A DNA stretch of 64,000 nucleotides from Natranaerofaba carboxydovora (lineage in GTDB: Bacteria; Bacillota; Natranaerobiia; Natranaerobiales; Natranaerofabaceae): contig NZ_CP054394.1 in assembly GCF_022539405.1 (NCBI RefSeq), positions 684,501 to 748,500 on the forward strand, given 5' to 3'. Of this stretch, positions 26,405-35,778 are shown piece by piece; positions within the stretch are counted from its first letter, which is position 1; every line of letters starts with the position of its first letter. A program made the translations under genes and the position numbers. Below the pieces are notes generated by a model. The model ran no database searches. It worked only from the letters and a program-made list of their open reading frames with translations, and was not told the origin of the DNA.

Positions 26405-26812
26405 CTACTTAGCTTCCTGCCAATAGATTTTAAGTTTTCTTGACCTTGGGCCATCGAACTCACAAAAAAATATTCCCTGCCAGGTCCCCAGGTCTAATTT
26501 ACCATTTGTCACAGGGATAATAGCATGACAACCTATTAAGCTAGATAGAAGGTGGGCAGAGCTATTACCTTCACCATGTTTGAAAGTAATATTAGGGACC
26601 ATTGTTTTTAAGGCATTCTCGAGATCTGTACCTACATCAGGATCACAGCTCTCATTAACTGTAATTCCTGCTGTAGTATGTGGTACAAAAAGATTTAGTA
26701 TGCCCTCCTTCAAATTGTATTCTCTGGTTAAACTATTGATTGAAGATGTAATATCGATTAATTCTACATGCTTATTTGAAGAAACTTTCAACTCAATGGG
26801 CATCATTTTCAC
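26405..26812 (-). CDS. YjbQ family protein (UPF0047), copy 1
   Basis: 135 residues starting at GTG, or the ATG two codons on, behind GGGAGGA. UPF0047 landmarks: LFVPHTTAGITVNESCDPDV, NSSAHLLSSLIG and LDLGTWQGIFFCEFDGPRSRK. The conserved His and Asp/Glu suggest a metal site. Family members are annotated as secondary thiamine-phosphate synthase; the physiological role is uncertain. A second, divergent copy lies at 58057-58473. Confidence 0.92.
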   Translation of the reverse strand: MKMMPIELKVSSNKHVELIDITSSINSLTREYNLKEGILNLFVPHTTAGITVNESCDPDVGTDLENALKTMVPNITFKHGEGNSSAHLLSSLIGCHAIIPVTNGKLDLGTWQGIFFCEFDGPRSRKLKIYWQEAK

Positions 26813-26862
26813 TAGTCCTCCCTCTGTAAATTAAATTAATTATTACTTATAGTAAAATTATC

Positions 26863-27570
26863 TTAATCAAAAATATCCACAGGATGTTCAAAATAACCTT
26901 TGAATTCTTTTAATTTTTTCATAGAAACAGGACCAGTTCCCGGAACTGTAGTGCTTCTACTAACTGTATTAAGTTGAATTCCATCAACAGAAAGTTTATT
27001 AACAAACCTTGCCATCTCCTTGACTTCTTCATCTGAGTCGTTGATACCTTTGACAAGAAGAATCTCTACCCAAATGCTTCCCTTATACTCACAGCATAAT
27101 TTCTCAAATCCTTTTAACAAAGAATCTAATGATAAATCTTCAGGTGGCCTATTAATTTTTTTATAGCTATCTTCAAAGATTGCATCTAATGATGGAACAA
27201 TAAGATCAGCTTTTTTTAAATCTGATATAACATCATCACGGTGCAGTAGAGTTGAGTTCGTTAGAACTGCTACCCGAATATTTAAAGCACTTTTGATTTT
27301 ATCTATGATCGTGCCTAGTTCGCTATGTAAAGTTGGTTCTCCTTCTCCTGAAAAAGTTATATAATCTAAATCATTTGTAGCAGTACTTTTTATTTCGTCT
27401 ATAACGTCTTTTGTTGGTGCGTATTCTCTTCTTTCTAGGGTTAACGTTCTTGTTGGCACGGCCTCTTCACAGTAAACGCAATCAAAGCTACACACTCTAT
27501 TTGGTGTTACATTTACTCCTAAGGATAATCCAAGCCTTCTAGAGTGTACAGGTCCGTAAATATATCCCAA
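26863..27570 (-). CDS. Radical SAM protein (COG0731 type)
   Basis: 235 residues from a TTG behind AGGAGGC. The N-terminal signature GPVHSRRLGLSLGVN is followed by CSFDCVYCEE (CxxxCxxC for the 4Fe-4S cluster) near 28-35, FSGEGEPTLH (AdoMet-binding GGE-like motif) near 75, and IPSLDA-type strands. It belongs to the Fe-S oxidoreductases related to TYW1. Substrate unknown. Confidence 0.85.
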   Translation of the reverse strand: MGYIYGPVHSRRLGLSLGVNVTPNRVCSFDCVYCEEAVPTRTLTLERREYAPTKDVIDEIKSTATNDLDYITFSGEGEPTLHSELGTIIDKIKSALNIRVAVLTNSTLLHRDDVISDLKKADLIVPSLDAIFEDSYKKINRPPEDLSLDSLLKGFEKLCCEYKGSIWVEILLVKGINDSDEEVKEMARFVNKLSVDGIQLNTVSRSTTVPGTGPVSMKKLKEFKGYFEHPVDIFD

Positions 27571-27741
27571 TTTAAAAAGCCTCCTATCAATAAATATTTT
27601 AATCTAATGACTATTTTTTGACTATACTTTTATTTTAAATTATTATTTATTTTTTTTCATCTATTTAATTTTATTAATAATGAAAAAGTTACTGTAGAAA
27701 TAGGAAGAATATAAAGGTATAATGGATTATGTGAAATATAG

Positions 27742-27765
27742 GGCTGCATAATTGTGCAGCCTTTT
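27742..27765 (+). terminator. Hairpin with T run before the TrmI-like gene
   Basis: GGCTGCA (27742-27748) pairs with TGCAGCC (27755-27761), followed by TTTT. A TATAAT-like box at about 27716-27722 lies upstream, so the hairpin may sit in the leader of the next gene and attenuate it. Confidence 0.5.
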
Positions 27766-27801
27766 AATTGATCTAGCAAAAAGAAGGAGTGTGTGTAAAT
27801 A

Positions 27802-28575
27802 ATGGAAGAATTCAAAGGTGGACTAAAAGAAAAAGTAATGATTACAGATAGAAAAAAGTTTACAAAGATATTTGATCTTAATAACGAATTCGTACAACTT
27901 CCTACAGGTAATATGAACTGTGAAGAACTTAGAAGTATGGAAAAAGGCAGTTCTTTCGTCTTGAATGGCAGGGAATATATAATTCTTGATTGTGACCTTC
28001 AGGATTATATTATGAAAAAACTAACAAGGAAAACTCAAATAATTTATCCTAAAGATGCAGGATACATACTTATAAAGCTAGATATTTTTCCAGGAAAAAT
28101 TGTAGGTGAAGCTGGGACAGGTTCTGCTGCTTTAACAAATATTTTCTCTAGAGCTGTTGGTAATGATGGCAAAGTAATTACTTTTGAAAGAAGAGAAGAT
28201 TTTAAAAAAATAATCTCTAAGAACTTAGCTGGTGCCAGGGTATTTGATAATGTTGAAGTTATAAATACTTCTCTTGTAGAGGCTAGCGAAATAGATGTTG
28301 AATTTGATGCTTTTTTTCTGGATGTAAGAGAACCCTGGAATGTATTAGATCAAGTCTACAAAGTTCTAAAACCTTCTGGGCATTTAGGCATATTTGTACC
28401 AACAACAAACCAAATAGAAGATACTCTAAAAGGTTTGGACAAAGATAAATTCTATCTTGTTGAAGTGACAGAAATTATGATTCGAAAGTACAAGGATAAT
28501 TCGGATAGAATCCGCCCGGAGGATACGATGATTGGTCATACCGGGTACTTAATCTTTGCAAGAAAACTTGCTTAA
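27802..28575 (+). CDS. TrmI-like tRNA (adenine-N1)-methyltransferase
   Basis: 257 residues, ATG behind AAGGAG. GCD14/TrmI plan: N-terminal beta domain, then QIIYPKDAGYILIKLDIFPG (near 75), AdoMet motif I VGEAGTGSAALTNIFSRAVG (near 105), VITFERREDF, and FDAFFLDVREPW (motif IV). Methylates N1 of adenine 58 in the T-loop of tRNA in characterised relatives. Single gene; its neighbours face away. Confidence 0.88.
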   Translation: MEEFKGGLKEKVMITDRKKFTKIFDLNNEFVQLPTGNMNCEELRSMEKGSSFVLNGREYIILDCDLQDYIMKKLTRKTQIIYPKDAGYILIKLDIFPGKIVGEAGTGSAALTNIFSRAVGNDGKVITFERREDFKKIISKNLAGARVFDNVEVINTSLVEASEIDVEFDAFFLDVREPWNVLDQVYKVLKPSGHLGIFVPTTNQIEDTLKGLDKDKFYLVEVTEIMIRKYKDNSDRIRPEDTMIGHTGYLIFARKLA

Positions 28576-28588
28576 ACCATCTCCTCGT

Positions 28589-29869
28589 TCAAACCATTTC
28601 AATGAAGCTTTCTAGCCTTGTACGCAGCTGACCTTCAGAAAATTTACCTTTATCAACACAGTCGCTGTCTATAGATAAGAATGGGATATTATCTTTCTGT
28701 AATATTTTTTTCAAGTTATAAACAGCTCCAATGGTTGGATGACACCCCCAGTGGGAAAAGTGGATTATACCATCAGAGTTATAATCCTCGACCATTTGTT
28801 TTAAGGAGTCAGCTCGTTTTTCAATAGGGCCAACCATGGGATTTGATAAAACCTTTTCTGCCAGGCTCAAATAAGGTTTTCCAGGGTCTAACTCTGGCCA
28901 GTAAACATAATTCATCTCTTCAAATACAACTTTAGCATTTAATTCTTCAAGAATTTCAAACAAGTTATTTTTGTAAAAAGGTCTTAAATGTGACCAAATA
29001 ATTTTTAGAGAACCATTTAGTTCTTCGTCTACATTATTTCTTGTAATTTGATAGTTTTCGTCTTTGGCTGGAGCAATTAATTCCCTGGTTAAGGTCCTAA
29101 AGACTTCAGGAGTTTTTGGATGGCCTTGTCCCAAAAAATGCAGTAGTACCAAAGTAATTGCATTTTCGCCAGATAGATATTTGGTAGGATTTTTGCGTGC
29201 CTCATAGAATTCTAGCTGTGCCTTTCTTGCTTTGTTAGAAATATGAATTTTTTCTTCGAGGCTTTCTTCGATTAAATTATTACCGGTGATTTTTTCAATT
29301 TCCTGGGTTATTTCTTTTAGTTGCGATGCAACATATTCTTTTGCTTTTTTATCACTTGTAACAGGAACATCCAAAATATAATAAGGTTTGTCATATATTT
29401 CTGCAAGATAGCGAAATAATTGTGGGGCTCCGTCACATAGGTGAGAACTTGCCAGGAAAACATCTGGAATAGGGAAATAATCTTCAAAGGCTCCTGTTGC
29501 CGCTACACGGTGAAATGAACAACCATCAGGAGATATTTCTTCCTGCTCTGCTTTTTTTAGTAATGAAGGAGATATATCCAGTGAAGTTGCTGTAGCAGCT
29601 GCAACTTCTGGCGAAAAAGGCACAAAATCAAAAGCATGTATTAATTCGTCAGGAAAAAACGCAGAGGTGAAAGCGACTCTTTTTTCTTGACGATATGCAG
29701 ATGCAGTTAGATCTAGCATCATATTAGTAACCTCTTGTATTCCTTTAAAAGGAAATTCCCCGTGTTTAACAAAGAAAAAATTAGCTAGCTCATATGTTCT
29801 AGGGGAAGATAGTAATTTTCTACTAAGATTTTCGCCTAATTTATTTTTAAAATGTTTAATGGGATCCAT
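28589..29869 (-). CDS. 2-hydroxyacyl-CoA dehydratase-like protein, larger subunit
   Basis: 426 residues, ATG behind GGAGGT. HgdB/BadD superfamily features: VAFTSAFFPDELIHAFDFVPF near 65 (the classic PEEL-IxAAG position), Cys in SPDGCSFHR, ASSHLCDGAPQLFRYLAE near 145, SHWGCHPTIGAV near 365, IPFLSIDSDC near 395, and a terminal LRTRLESFIEM. These Cys probably hold an iron-sulfur cluster. Last gene of an activator-first operon. Substrate unknown: dehydratase, benzoyl-CoA reductase or double-cubane reductase families are all possible. Confidence 0.85.
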   Translation of the reverse strand: MDPIKHFKNKLGENLSRKLLSSPRTYELANFFFVKHGEFPFKGIQEVTNMMLDLTASAYRQEKRVAFTSAFFPDELIHAFDFVPFSPEVAAATATSLDISPSLLKKAEQEEISPDGCSFHRVAATGAFEDYFPIPDVFLASSHLCDGAPQLFRYLAEIYDKPYYILDVPVTSDKKAKEYVASQLKEITQEIEKITGNNLIEESLEEKIHISNKARKAQLEFYEARKNPTKYLSGENAITLVLLHFLGQGHPKTPEVFRTLTRELIAPAKDENYQITRNNVDEELNGSLKIIWSHLRPFYKNNLFEILEELNAKVVFEEMNYVYWPELDPGKPYLSLAEKVLSNPMVGPIEKRADSLKQMVEDYNSDGIIHFSHWGCHPTIGAVYNLKKILQKDNIPFLSIDSDCVDKGKFSEGQLRTRLESFIEMV

Positions 29870-29912
29870 TAAGCTTAAATACCTCCTGTTGCTAATCTAT
29901 TTAAATGAATTT

Positions 29913-31028
29913 TTACTCAATCATTTCCAAAAAGGCATCTAATCTAGTCTTAAACTGACCGGATTCTTGTTCTTCTAACTCGGTGTTGATTTTTAAGATA
30001 GGTATTTTATTATTGTAAGTATGTTGAATTAGGTTTTTTAATCTGAGATATTCGTAATTGCTAAAATCACAAAAGCTTAATTTGTGATAAATAACAGCTT
30101 TTATATTATAATTATTTAGCAATGAACTAAATATTTCTGTCCTTTCATTACTAGAAGAAAATATTCTGGGACAGGATGGTTTATTTAGATAAATGGAAGC
30201 TAAATAATAGAGCAAATCATCTAAATTTTGGGCTGTATTATAAATGTCTGTCAAATTGCTTGTCCTCTGGCTAACTAAATACCTGTTACTTAGACAGTTA
30301 TCCATAATAATTTCTTCTTCTATTTCATTACTTATCATGTTTAAAAGACTTTTGGATGGAAGGGCTCCCTCTAATAAAATATAGTCGTTGCTATCTTCAT
30401 TTTTATATTTATCATTTTCATCTTCTACTTTTTCTGCAGATAATGCTGAAAAATTTGTATTTTCTAACCTGGAGTTAAAGCCACACCTATCTGAATAATA
30501 TAGGTCATCAAAAAAGTCAAAAACATCTGTTGAATAATCTGAAGCTATTTTTAGTGGAAAAGCGAGGTTTAGATGCGGCCAGTTATTTTTTAAGATCTCT
30601 GCTGTTTTATGATACAATTTAATAGTTTCTGCTAAGCTTTCAGTTGTAACATTACCATTTATATTTTCTAGGAATATTTTTAGATTTTTAATTTGAAAAG
30701 CAAAGTATTCGCATGCTGCTTTTGTATTTAGCCGGGGTACATGTAAAAGATGTACGGGCAGATCAAAATTTTCCTTGACCACATTGTATAAATGAAGCAT
30801 TGCATTACAGGAGTTAGCAACAATTAAACCTTCAAAAGAATTTTTGTCTTGCTCTATTTTTTCAATAATATTTCTTACATAAGGGCAAAAATTAGGAGGA
30901 AGGTATTTATCCTTTCTACTACCTTCATTATAAGGAAGGATTCTATGAGGAGTGAACCCGGCTGCATGTATCAGCTCCTCCGGTACATATGTACAAAACC
31001 ATCCTATTAGATTATTATTTTTTTTCAT
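29913..31028 (-). CDS. 2-hydroxyacyl-CoA dehydratase-like protein, smaller subunit
   Basis: 371 residues, ATG behind GGAG. Same superfamily as the next gene: LIGWFCTYVPEELIHAAGF near 7, NFCPYVRNIIEKI near 45, NSCNAMLHLYNVV near 70, and the end TRLDAFLEMIE. The middle part is Asn/Asp-rich and shorter than in typical HgdA/B subunits. Lies between the activator (eight bases upstream) and the larger subunit, so a heterodimer fed electrons by the activator is likely. Confidence 0.82.
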   Translation of the reverse strand: MKKNNNLIGWFCTYVPEELIHAAGFTPHRILPYNEGSRKDKYLPPNFCPYVRNIIEKIEQDKNSFEGLIVANSCNAMLHLYNVVKENFDLPVHLLHVPRLNTKAACEYFAFQIKNLKIFLENINGNVTTESLAETIKLYHKTAEILKNNWPHLNLAFPLKIASDYSTDVFDFFDDLYYSDRCGFNSRLENTNFSALSAEKVEDENDKYKNEDSNDYILLEGALPSKSLLNMISNEIEEEIIMDNCLSNRYLVSQRTSNLTDIYNTAQNLDDLLYYLASIYLNKPSCPRIFSSSNERTEIFSSLLNNYNIKAVIYHKLSFCDFSNYEYLRLKNLIQHTYNNKIPILKINTELEEQESGQFKTRLDAFLEMIE

Positions 31029-31035
31029 AACTTTA

Positions 31036-31830
31036 TTACCACTCCTGGTTAAGAGTTTTTTTGGCGAGCTTATTAGCTTTAATAGCTGCTCCTAGAGCAC
31101 CGACTAATTGGGGTTCTTCAGGGATAAAAATTGAACTATTAAATCTTTCTTCTAAAACTTTAACAATCCCTTTGTTTTTGGCAACACCACCTGTCATAGC
31201 AATTGGTTTTTCTAAGTTAATTCTATGTGCAAAACCTTCTGTTCTATCACCAATTGCTTCGGCTAACCCTCTGATTATTTCACCTTTGTCATTTCCTTCT
31301 GCTATTAATGATACGACTTCAGATTCGGCAAATACAGCACACATATTACTTATAGGTATACTTTTCTTTACTCTCTCGGCTGTATGGGAAAAATCATCGA
31401 TGCTAACCTCTAAAGCTTCTGCCATTACTTCTAAGAATCTTCCAGTACCTGCCGCGCATTTGTCATTCATTACAAAATCTTCAACATTTCCCTGTTCGTC
31501 TAATTTTATTGCTTTACTGTCTTGCCCTCCGATATCTATTACAGTTTTTATTCGTGGGTTTAAATAATTGATGCCAAGAGCGTGACAGGTTATTTCGGTT
31601 ACCTGCTTGTTAGCAAAGGGCGCACTTATCCTACCATAGCCGGTAGCTACAATATACTTGACTTCTGAAGGACTGGTGCTTGTCTTATCTAGAATATCAT
31701 CGTATACTTTTTTGGCAGTGTTTTTGCTGTTCGCTCCTGTGGTAGTGATATTGTAGTCAACTATTTCACTGTCTTTTAAAATTACTGCCTCTGTTGACAA
31801 AGATCCAATGTCAATACCAGCTACTATCAT
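31036..31830 (-). CDS. Dehydratase/benzoyl-CoA reductase activator ATPase (HgdC type)
   Basis: 264 residues, ATG behind GAGGTGA. ASKHA-fold ATPase: VAGIDIGSLSTEAVIL at the N-terminus (phosphate 1), TVIDIGGQDSKAIKL near 100, MNDKCAAGTGRFLEVMAEAL near 122 and ISNMCAVFAESEVVSLIAEG near 155. The two Cys are the ligands of the homodimer-bridging 4Fe-4S cluster in HgdC. It couples ATP hydrolysis to low-potential electron transfer to the two downstream subunits. Confidence 0.93.
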   Translation of the reverse strand: MIVAGIDIGSLSTEAVILKDSEIVDYNITTTGANSKNTAKKVYDDILDKTSTSPSEVKYIVATGYGRISAPFANKQVTEITCHALGINYLNPRIKTVIDIGGQDSKAIKLDEQGNVEDFVMNDKCAAGTGRFLEVMAEALEVSIDDFSHTAERVKKSIPISNMCAVFAESEVVSLIAEGNDKGEIIRGLAEAIGDRTEGFAHRINLEKPIAMTGGVAKNKGIVKVLEERFNSSIFIPEEPQLVGALGAAIKANKLAKKTLNQEW

Positions 31831-31862
31831 TACTTTATCACCTCGATTAGGTTATATATAGT

Positions 31863-31892
31863 AGATTATCATATTTCTTTAAAAGGTGTCAA
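31863..31892 (-). promoter_or_regulatory. Promoter of the dehydratase-like operon
   Basis: On the minus strand TTGACA (31887-31892), an 18-base spacer and TAATCT (31863-31868), about 35 bases before the activator ATG. Confidence 0.65.
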
Positions 31893-31930
31893 AATCAACA
31901 TGTGTCCCGTTATGCAGGAAAAGGGCTATA

Positions 31931-31960
31931 TTGACACTTTTATGTATATTATGGTAATAT
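31931..31960 (+). promoter_or_regulatory. Promoter of the radical SAM-cbiA unit
   Basis: TTGACA (31931-31936), an 18-base spacer and TAATAT (31955-31960), diverging from the dehydratase promoter. It leaves a leader of about 80 bases before the radical SAM gene. Confidence 0.65.
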
Positions 31961-32045
31961 GAAGCAAAAATTCATAATAGTTCATTTATTTATATATTAA
32001 TAAGATAAAGTTTAATATTAAACTTTAATTTGAAGGGAGAGGATA

Positions 32046-33395
32046 ATGATGCTAAACTCAGAAGGAGCAAAGCGCTTTTTAGGAGAAAAGATTTTTAATC
32101 AGGCACTTAATTATCTAGAAAAAGATCCTGTGAACAATCTTGATAAAATTTTTGACTTGCTGACTAAAGCTCCCCTTGCTCCAAGGCATCGACAGCAAAT
32201 TAAAGGTGTTAAAGTAGCATTCAATAATAATCCCGCAATTAAAGAGTATGTAGAGAGGATTTTTAATAATATAGATATGGAAGTGGCAAAAGTTCTTGCC
32301 ATGAACTTTTTTATCAATGCAACTTTTATTGGGGTACCTAAGCAGATGCAGTTATCAGAAAAACTTGGTTATTCTGTGCCATTTGCCTTTTTGATTGACC
32401 CCACTAGTAAATGTAATTTGAACTGTGAAGGATGCTGGGCGGGCAAGTATGAAGACCATAATTCTTTAAGCTTCGAAGATGTAGATAGACTGATAACAGA
32501 AGGAAAAGAACTTGGGATGTATTTCGTAGCTATGTCAGGAGGAGAGCCTTTCTTATGGCCGCACTTGTTTGAGTTATGTGAAAAACATAATGATGTAGCA
32601 TTTATGTTATATACAAATGGTACAATAATTGATAAAGATATTGCTAAAAAGATGAAGGAAGTAAAAAATATTAGTCCCGCAATTAGTATAGAAGGCGACA
32701 GGGAAACAACGGACAATAGAAGAGGGAAAGGTACTTATGATAAAATAATGATTGCAATGGATAACTTGAAGGAAGTTGGAGTTCCTTTTGGCTTTAGCGT
32801 GACTGTGACAAGACAGAACTGTGAAGAAGTTTTTTCTGATAAATTTGTTGATACAATGATAGAAAAAGGTGCAGTATATGGCTGGTCGTTCCACTATATA
32901 CCAATTGGAAGTGATCCTGATTTTTCAAGGATGATTACTCCAGAGCAGAGAAGAAAGCTTGTTGATAGGGTTAACCAGATTAGAAATGAGAAACCAATAC
33001 AGATTGCTGATTTTTGGAATGATGGGCATATAACTGGTGGTTGTATAGCCGGAGCAAGGCGTTATTTCCATATCACAGCAAGTGGCCATGTAGAACCGTG
33101 TGCCTTTGTGCACTTCTATAAAGATACTATAGAAGGCAAATCTTTAAAAGAGATACTACAGTCACCGATATTTAGCGCTTATCAAAAAAGACAGCCTTTT
33201 AGTGAAAATCTGTATAGGCCCTGTCCGCTGATAGATGCACCTCATGCTTTGAAGGAAATTGTTGAAGAATCAGATGCTATACCTACACATGAAGGTGCTG
33301 ATGCTGTGTTAAAAGGGGAAGAAGCCAAGAAGATGGAAGAGATAGCAGCAGCATGGGAAAGAGAAGCAGAAAAGATTAAGGAATCAATAGAATAA
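32046..33395 (+). CDS. Radical SAM protein (HpnH-like)
   Basis: 449 residues; ATG (or the next ATG) behind GGGAGAGG. An N-terminal helical segment of about 115 residues precedes the radical SAM core: IDPTSKCNLNCEGCWAGKY (CxxxCxxC) near 125, MSGGEPFLWP near 160, and LYTNGTIID. The C-terminal part has further Cys (GGCIAGARRYFHI, VEPCAFVHF, YRPCPLIDAP), an auxiliary-cluster-like region. Substrate unknown. It sits 31 bases before cbiA, so it may share its promoter, but a cobalamin role is not shown. Confidence 0.8.
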   Translation: MMLNSEGAKRFLGEKIFNQALNYLEKDPVNNLDKIFDLLTKAPLAPRHRQQIKGVKVAFNNNPAIKEYVERIFNNIDMEVAKVLAMNFFINATFIGVPKQMQLSEKLGYSVPFAFLIDPTSKCNLNCEGCWAGKYEDHNSLSFEDVDRLITEGKELGMYFVAMSGGEPFLWPHLFELCEKHNDVAFMLYTNGTIIDKDIAKKMKEVKNISPAISIEGDRETTDNRRGKGTYDKIMIAMDNLKEVGVPFGFSVTVTRQNCEEVFSDKFVDTMIEKGAVYGWSFHYIPIGSDPDFSRMITPEQRRKLVDRVNQIRNEKPIQIADFWNDGHITGGCIAGARRYFHITASGHVEPCAFVHFYKDTIEGKSLKEILQSPIFSAYQKRQPFSENLYRPCPLIDAPHALKEIVEESDAIPTHEGADAVLKGEEAKKMEEIAAAWEREAEKIKESIE

Positions 33396-33426
33396 AATAT
33401 TATATTTAGAGAGAAGGGGTAATAAA

Positions 33427-34851
33427 ATGAGTAAACGTCCTAGACTTGTAATTGCAGCACCACAAAGCGGAAGTGGTAAAACAACAGTAACTCTGGCTGT
33501 TATGAAACGTTTAGTGGATGAAGGATATAATGTTCAGGGTTTTAAAGTTGGGCCTGACTATATTGATACTAGCTATTATCAAGGGATAACATCAAATCCA
33601 GGAAGAAACTTAGATTCATGGATGACTTCAAAATACATGGTTAAAGAGTTTTTTCAGGAAGGATCAGAGAAAGCAGATATTTCGGTAATAGAAGGAGTTA
33701 TGGGTTTATTTGACGGTTATAGTGGCAAGGACGACAGGGGTAGTACAGCCCAGATTGCAAAAGAGCTAAATGCCCCTGTCATTTTGGTAGTAGACGCTAA
33801 AAGCCAGGCAAGAAGTGTGGCTGCACTTTTGCATGGCTTTTATCATTTTGACCCAGATGTGGATTTAAAAGGCGTTATTTTTAACAAAGTAGGTAGTGAC
33901 AGACATTTTACCTACTTAAAAGAAGCGTTATCTTCTACTGATTTGCCTATCGGGATAATTGGTTATTTCCCTAGAGAAGAAAATTTAGTACTTCCAGAAA
34001 GACATTTGGGACTAGTACCTTTCCTTGAGCAAAATGAAAGTAAAGAGATAAATACTTTTATGGACTCTCTGTCAAATATCTCGAATAAATACTTAGATTC
34101 AGAAAAGCTCGTTAAACTAGCCTATAGTGCGCCAGAGTGGGAGCAGATTCAACCTAATTTTTTTGTTAAAAGAGGATCAGGTAATACAGATAAAAATAAT
34201 CCAAGTATTGCAAATGACAAAAAAAATGTTGTAACTGTTGCCTATGATAAAGCTTTTAGTTTTTATTACCAGGAAAATTTGGAATGGTTAGAAAAACAGG
34301 GACTTAACCTGGTTTATGTTTCTCCTTTGAGGGATGAAAAGTTACCTGAAAACACAAAAAGTTTATATATAGGCGGTGGGTTTCCTGAATTATTCACAAA
34401 AGAGTTAAGCGAAAACAAAAATTTCATTGATAGCGTGAGACAATTAGCAGAAAGTGGAGCACCAATTCTAGCAGAGTGTGGTGGCTTAATGTATTTATGT
34501 GAAGAGTTAGAGAATATAGAAGGAGACAGCTACGAACTTGTAGGTCTTGTTCCTGCCAAAATTCAAATGAAAGATAAACTTAAAGCCCTTGGATATAGGG
34601 AAGGGAAATCAAAGGTAAATAATTTCTTTTTAAATAAAGATGAGGCGGTAAGAGGGCATGAATTTCGTTATTCTGAGATGGTGGCGAAGGATGAAGAATC
34701 TTTTCCCTGGGCTTATGAATTAAGCGGTAGATTCGGGACAAGAAAGGAAGGATATTCAAAAGAAAATATCTTAGCAAGCTATTTGCACGTTCATTTGGGT
34801 TCTAACCCTGAAGCGGGCTTGAACTGGGTTGAAAGTATCAAAAAAAATTGA
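33427..34851 (+). CDS. cbiA: Cobyrinate a,c-diamide synthase CbiA
   Basis: 474 residues, ATG after GGGG. Glutamine- and ATP-dependent amidation of the a and c side chains of cob(II)yrinate. The N-terminal synthetase domain has the P-loop AAPQSGSGKTTVTLAV, FKVGPDYID and VIEGVMGLFDG. The C-terminal class I amidotransferase has LYIGGGFPELF, nucleophile Cys in LAECGGLMYL (near 360) and His in ASYLHVHLGS. It is separated from the riboswitch operon and on the opposite strand. Confidence 0.95.
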   Translation: MSKRPRLVIAAPQSGSGKTTVTLAVMKRLVDEGYNVQGFKVGPDYIDTSYYQGITSNPGRNLDSWMTSKYMVKEFFQEGSEKADISVIEGVMGLFDGYSGKDDRGSTAQIAKELNAPVILVVDAKSQARSVAALLHGFYHFDPDVDLKGVIFNKVGSDRHFTYLKEALSSTDLPIGIIGYFPREENLVLPERHLGLVPFLEQNESKEINTFMDSLSNISNKYLDSEKLVKLAYSAPEWEQIQPNFFVKRGSGNTDKNNPSIANDKKNVVTVAYDKAFSFYYQENLEWLEKQGLNLVYVSPLRDEKLPENTKSLYIGGGFPELFTKELSENKNFIDSVRQLAESGAPILAECGGLMYLCEELENIEGDSYELVGLVPAKIQMKDKLKALGYREGKSKVNNFFLNKDEAVRGHEFRYSEMVAKDEESFPWAYELSGRFGTRKEGYSKENILASYLHVHLGSNPEAGLNWVESIKKN

Positions 34852-34932
34852 TTCAGGTGAAAAAAAACTTCCTTTATAGTGTATCAATGTGGTATACTCT
34901 TTCTGATATTTACTAGAAAGGAAGTTTTGTTA

Positions 34933-35640
34933 TTGATAATGCCCTTAGTTATTTTATTAATTAATGTTACTTATGTTTCTTTATTAACAGTTCGTACAAT
35001 GCTAACTCTAAAAGGACAAACTTACCCTGCAGCAGCAGTCAGTGCCTTTGAGGTTTTGATGTTTGTTCTTGGCTTAGGTCTTGTCATGGATAATCTTGGA
35101 GAGATTCAAAATTTAGCAGCTTATGCTATTGGTTTTGCTTTAGGTATAATAGTTGGAGCAAAAATAGAAAGTAAGCTTGCTCTAGGATATGCTACGGTCA
35201 AGGTGATAAGCAAATATTACAATTGTAACTTTCCTCAATACTTAAGAAAAGAAGGTTTTGGGGTTACCTCCTGGGTAGCAAAAGGAGGAGCCGGTAAGAG
35301 ACTTGTCATGGAGGTACTTACATCTAGGAAGGATCAGCATGATTTATATAATTATGTATTAGCCTTTGATCCTAATGCATTTATTATATCTCACGAACCT
35401 CAACACTTTAGAGGTGGTTTTTGGCTTAATAATTTGAAAAAATATGCAAAAAAACACGGTAAAAACTTCAATTATCCAGAGGATAACTTCCCTGATATTG
35501 ATGAGGAAGTAGTAGAGCAGATACAAGAGGATAGTGATTACATAGATGAAGAAGTGGTTAAAAATTATAATGAGGGAACTGCTGTCTCAGATGTATCAGA
35601 GGAAACTGTAGTGTCAGATTGTGAGAATAAACAGAATTAA
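34933..35640 (+). CDS. UPF0316 membrane protein (DUF5698-DUF2179)
   Basis: About 235 residues. Three N-terminal membrane segments (VILLINVTYVSLLTV; AAAVSAFEVLMFVLGLGLVM; LAAYAIGFALGIIVGAKIES) are followed by a cytoplasmic DUF2179-like domain with GFGVTSWVAKGGAGK and FIISHEPQHFRGGFW. The tail is acidic. Start uncertain: AAAGGAAG at 34915-34922 favours the TTG at 34933 or the ATG at 34939. Function unknown. A terminator follows. Confidence 0.8.
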   Translation: MIMPLVILLINVTYVSLLTVRTMLTLKGQTYPAAAVSAFEVLMFVLGLGLVMDNLGEIQNLAAYAIGFALGIIVGAKIESKLALGYATVKVISKYYNCNFPQYLRKEGFGVTSWVAKGGAGKRLVMEVLTSRKDQHDLYNYVLAFDPNAFIISHEPQHFRGGFWLNNLKKYAKKHGKNFNYPEDNFPDIDEEVVEQIQEDSDYIDEEVVKNYNEGTAVSDVSEETVVSDCENKQN

Positions 35641-35648
35641 GATTAATA

Positions 35649-35676
35649 AAAAAGGCTACTAAATAGCCTTTTTTAT
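35649..35676 (+). terminator. Terminator after the UPF0316 gene
   Basis: AAAGGCTA (35651-35658) pairs with TAGCCTTT (35664-35671), with A residues before and T residues after, so it could serve both strands and also close the converging cbi operon. Confidence 0.85.
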
Positions 35677-35778
35677 TAAATAACTCTGTTATGTTCATTT
35701 TGTTGGCAATACAATAGTACCTATCTGCTGCAGGCGTATCGCAAAGCTTGTTTATGGTAGTAGGCAGGTGTTTTTGAT

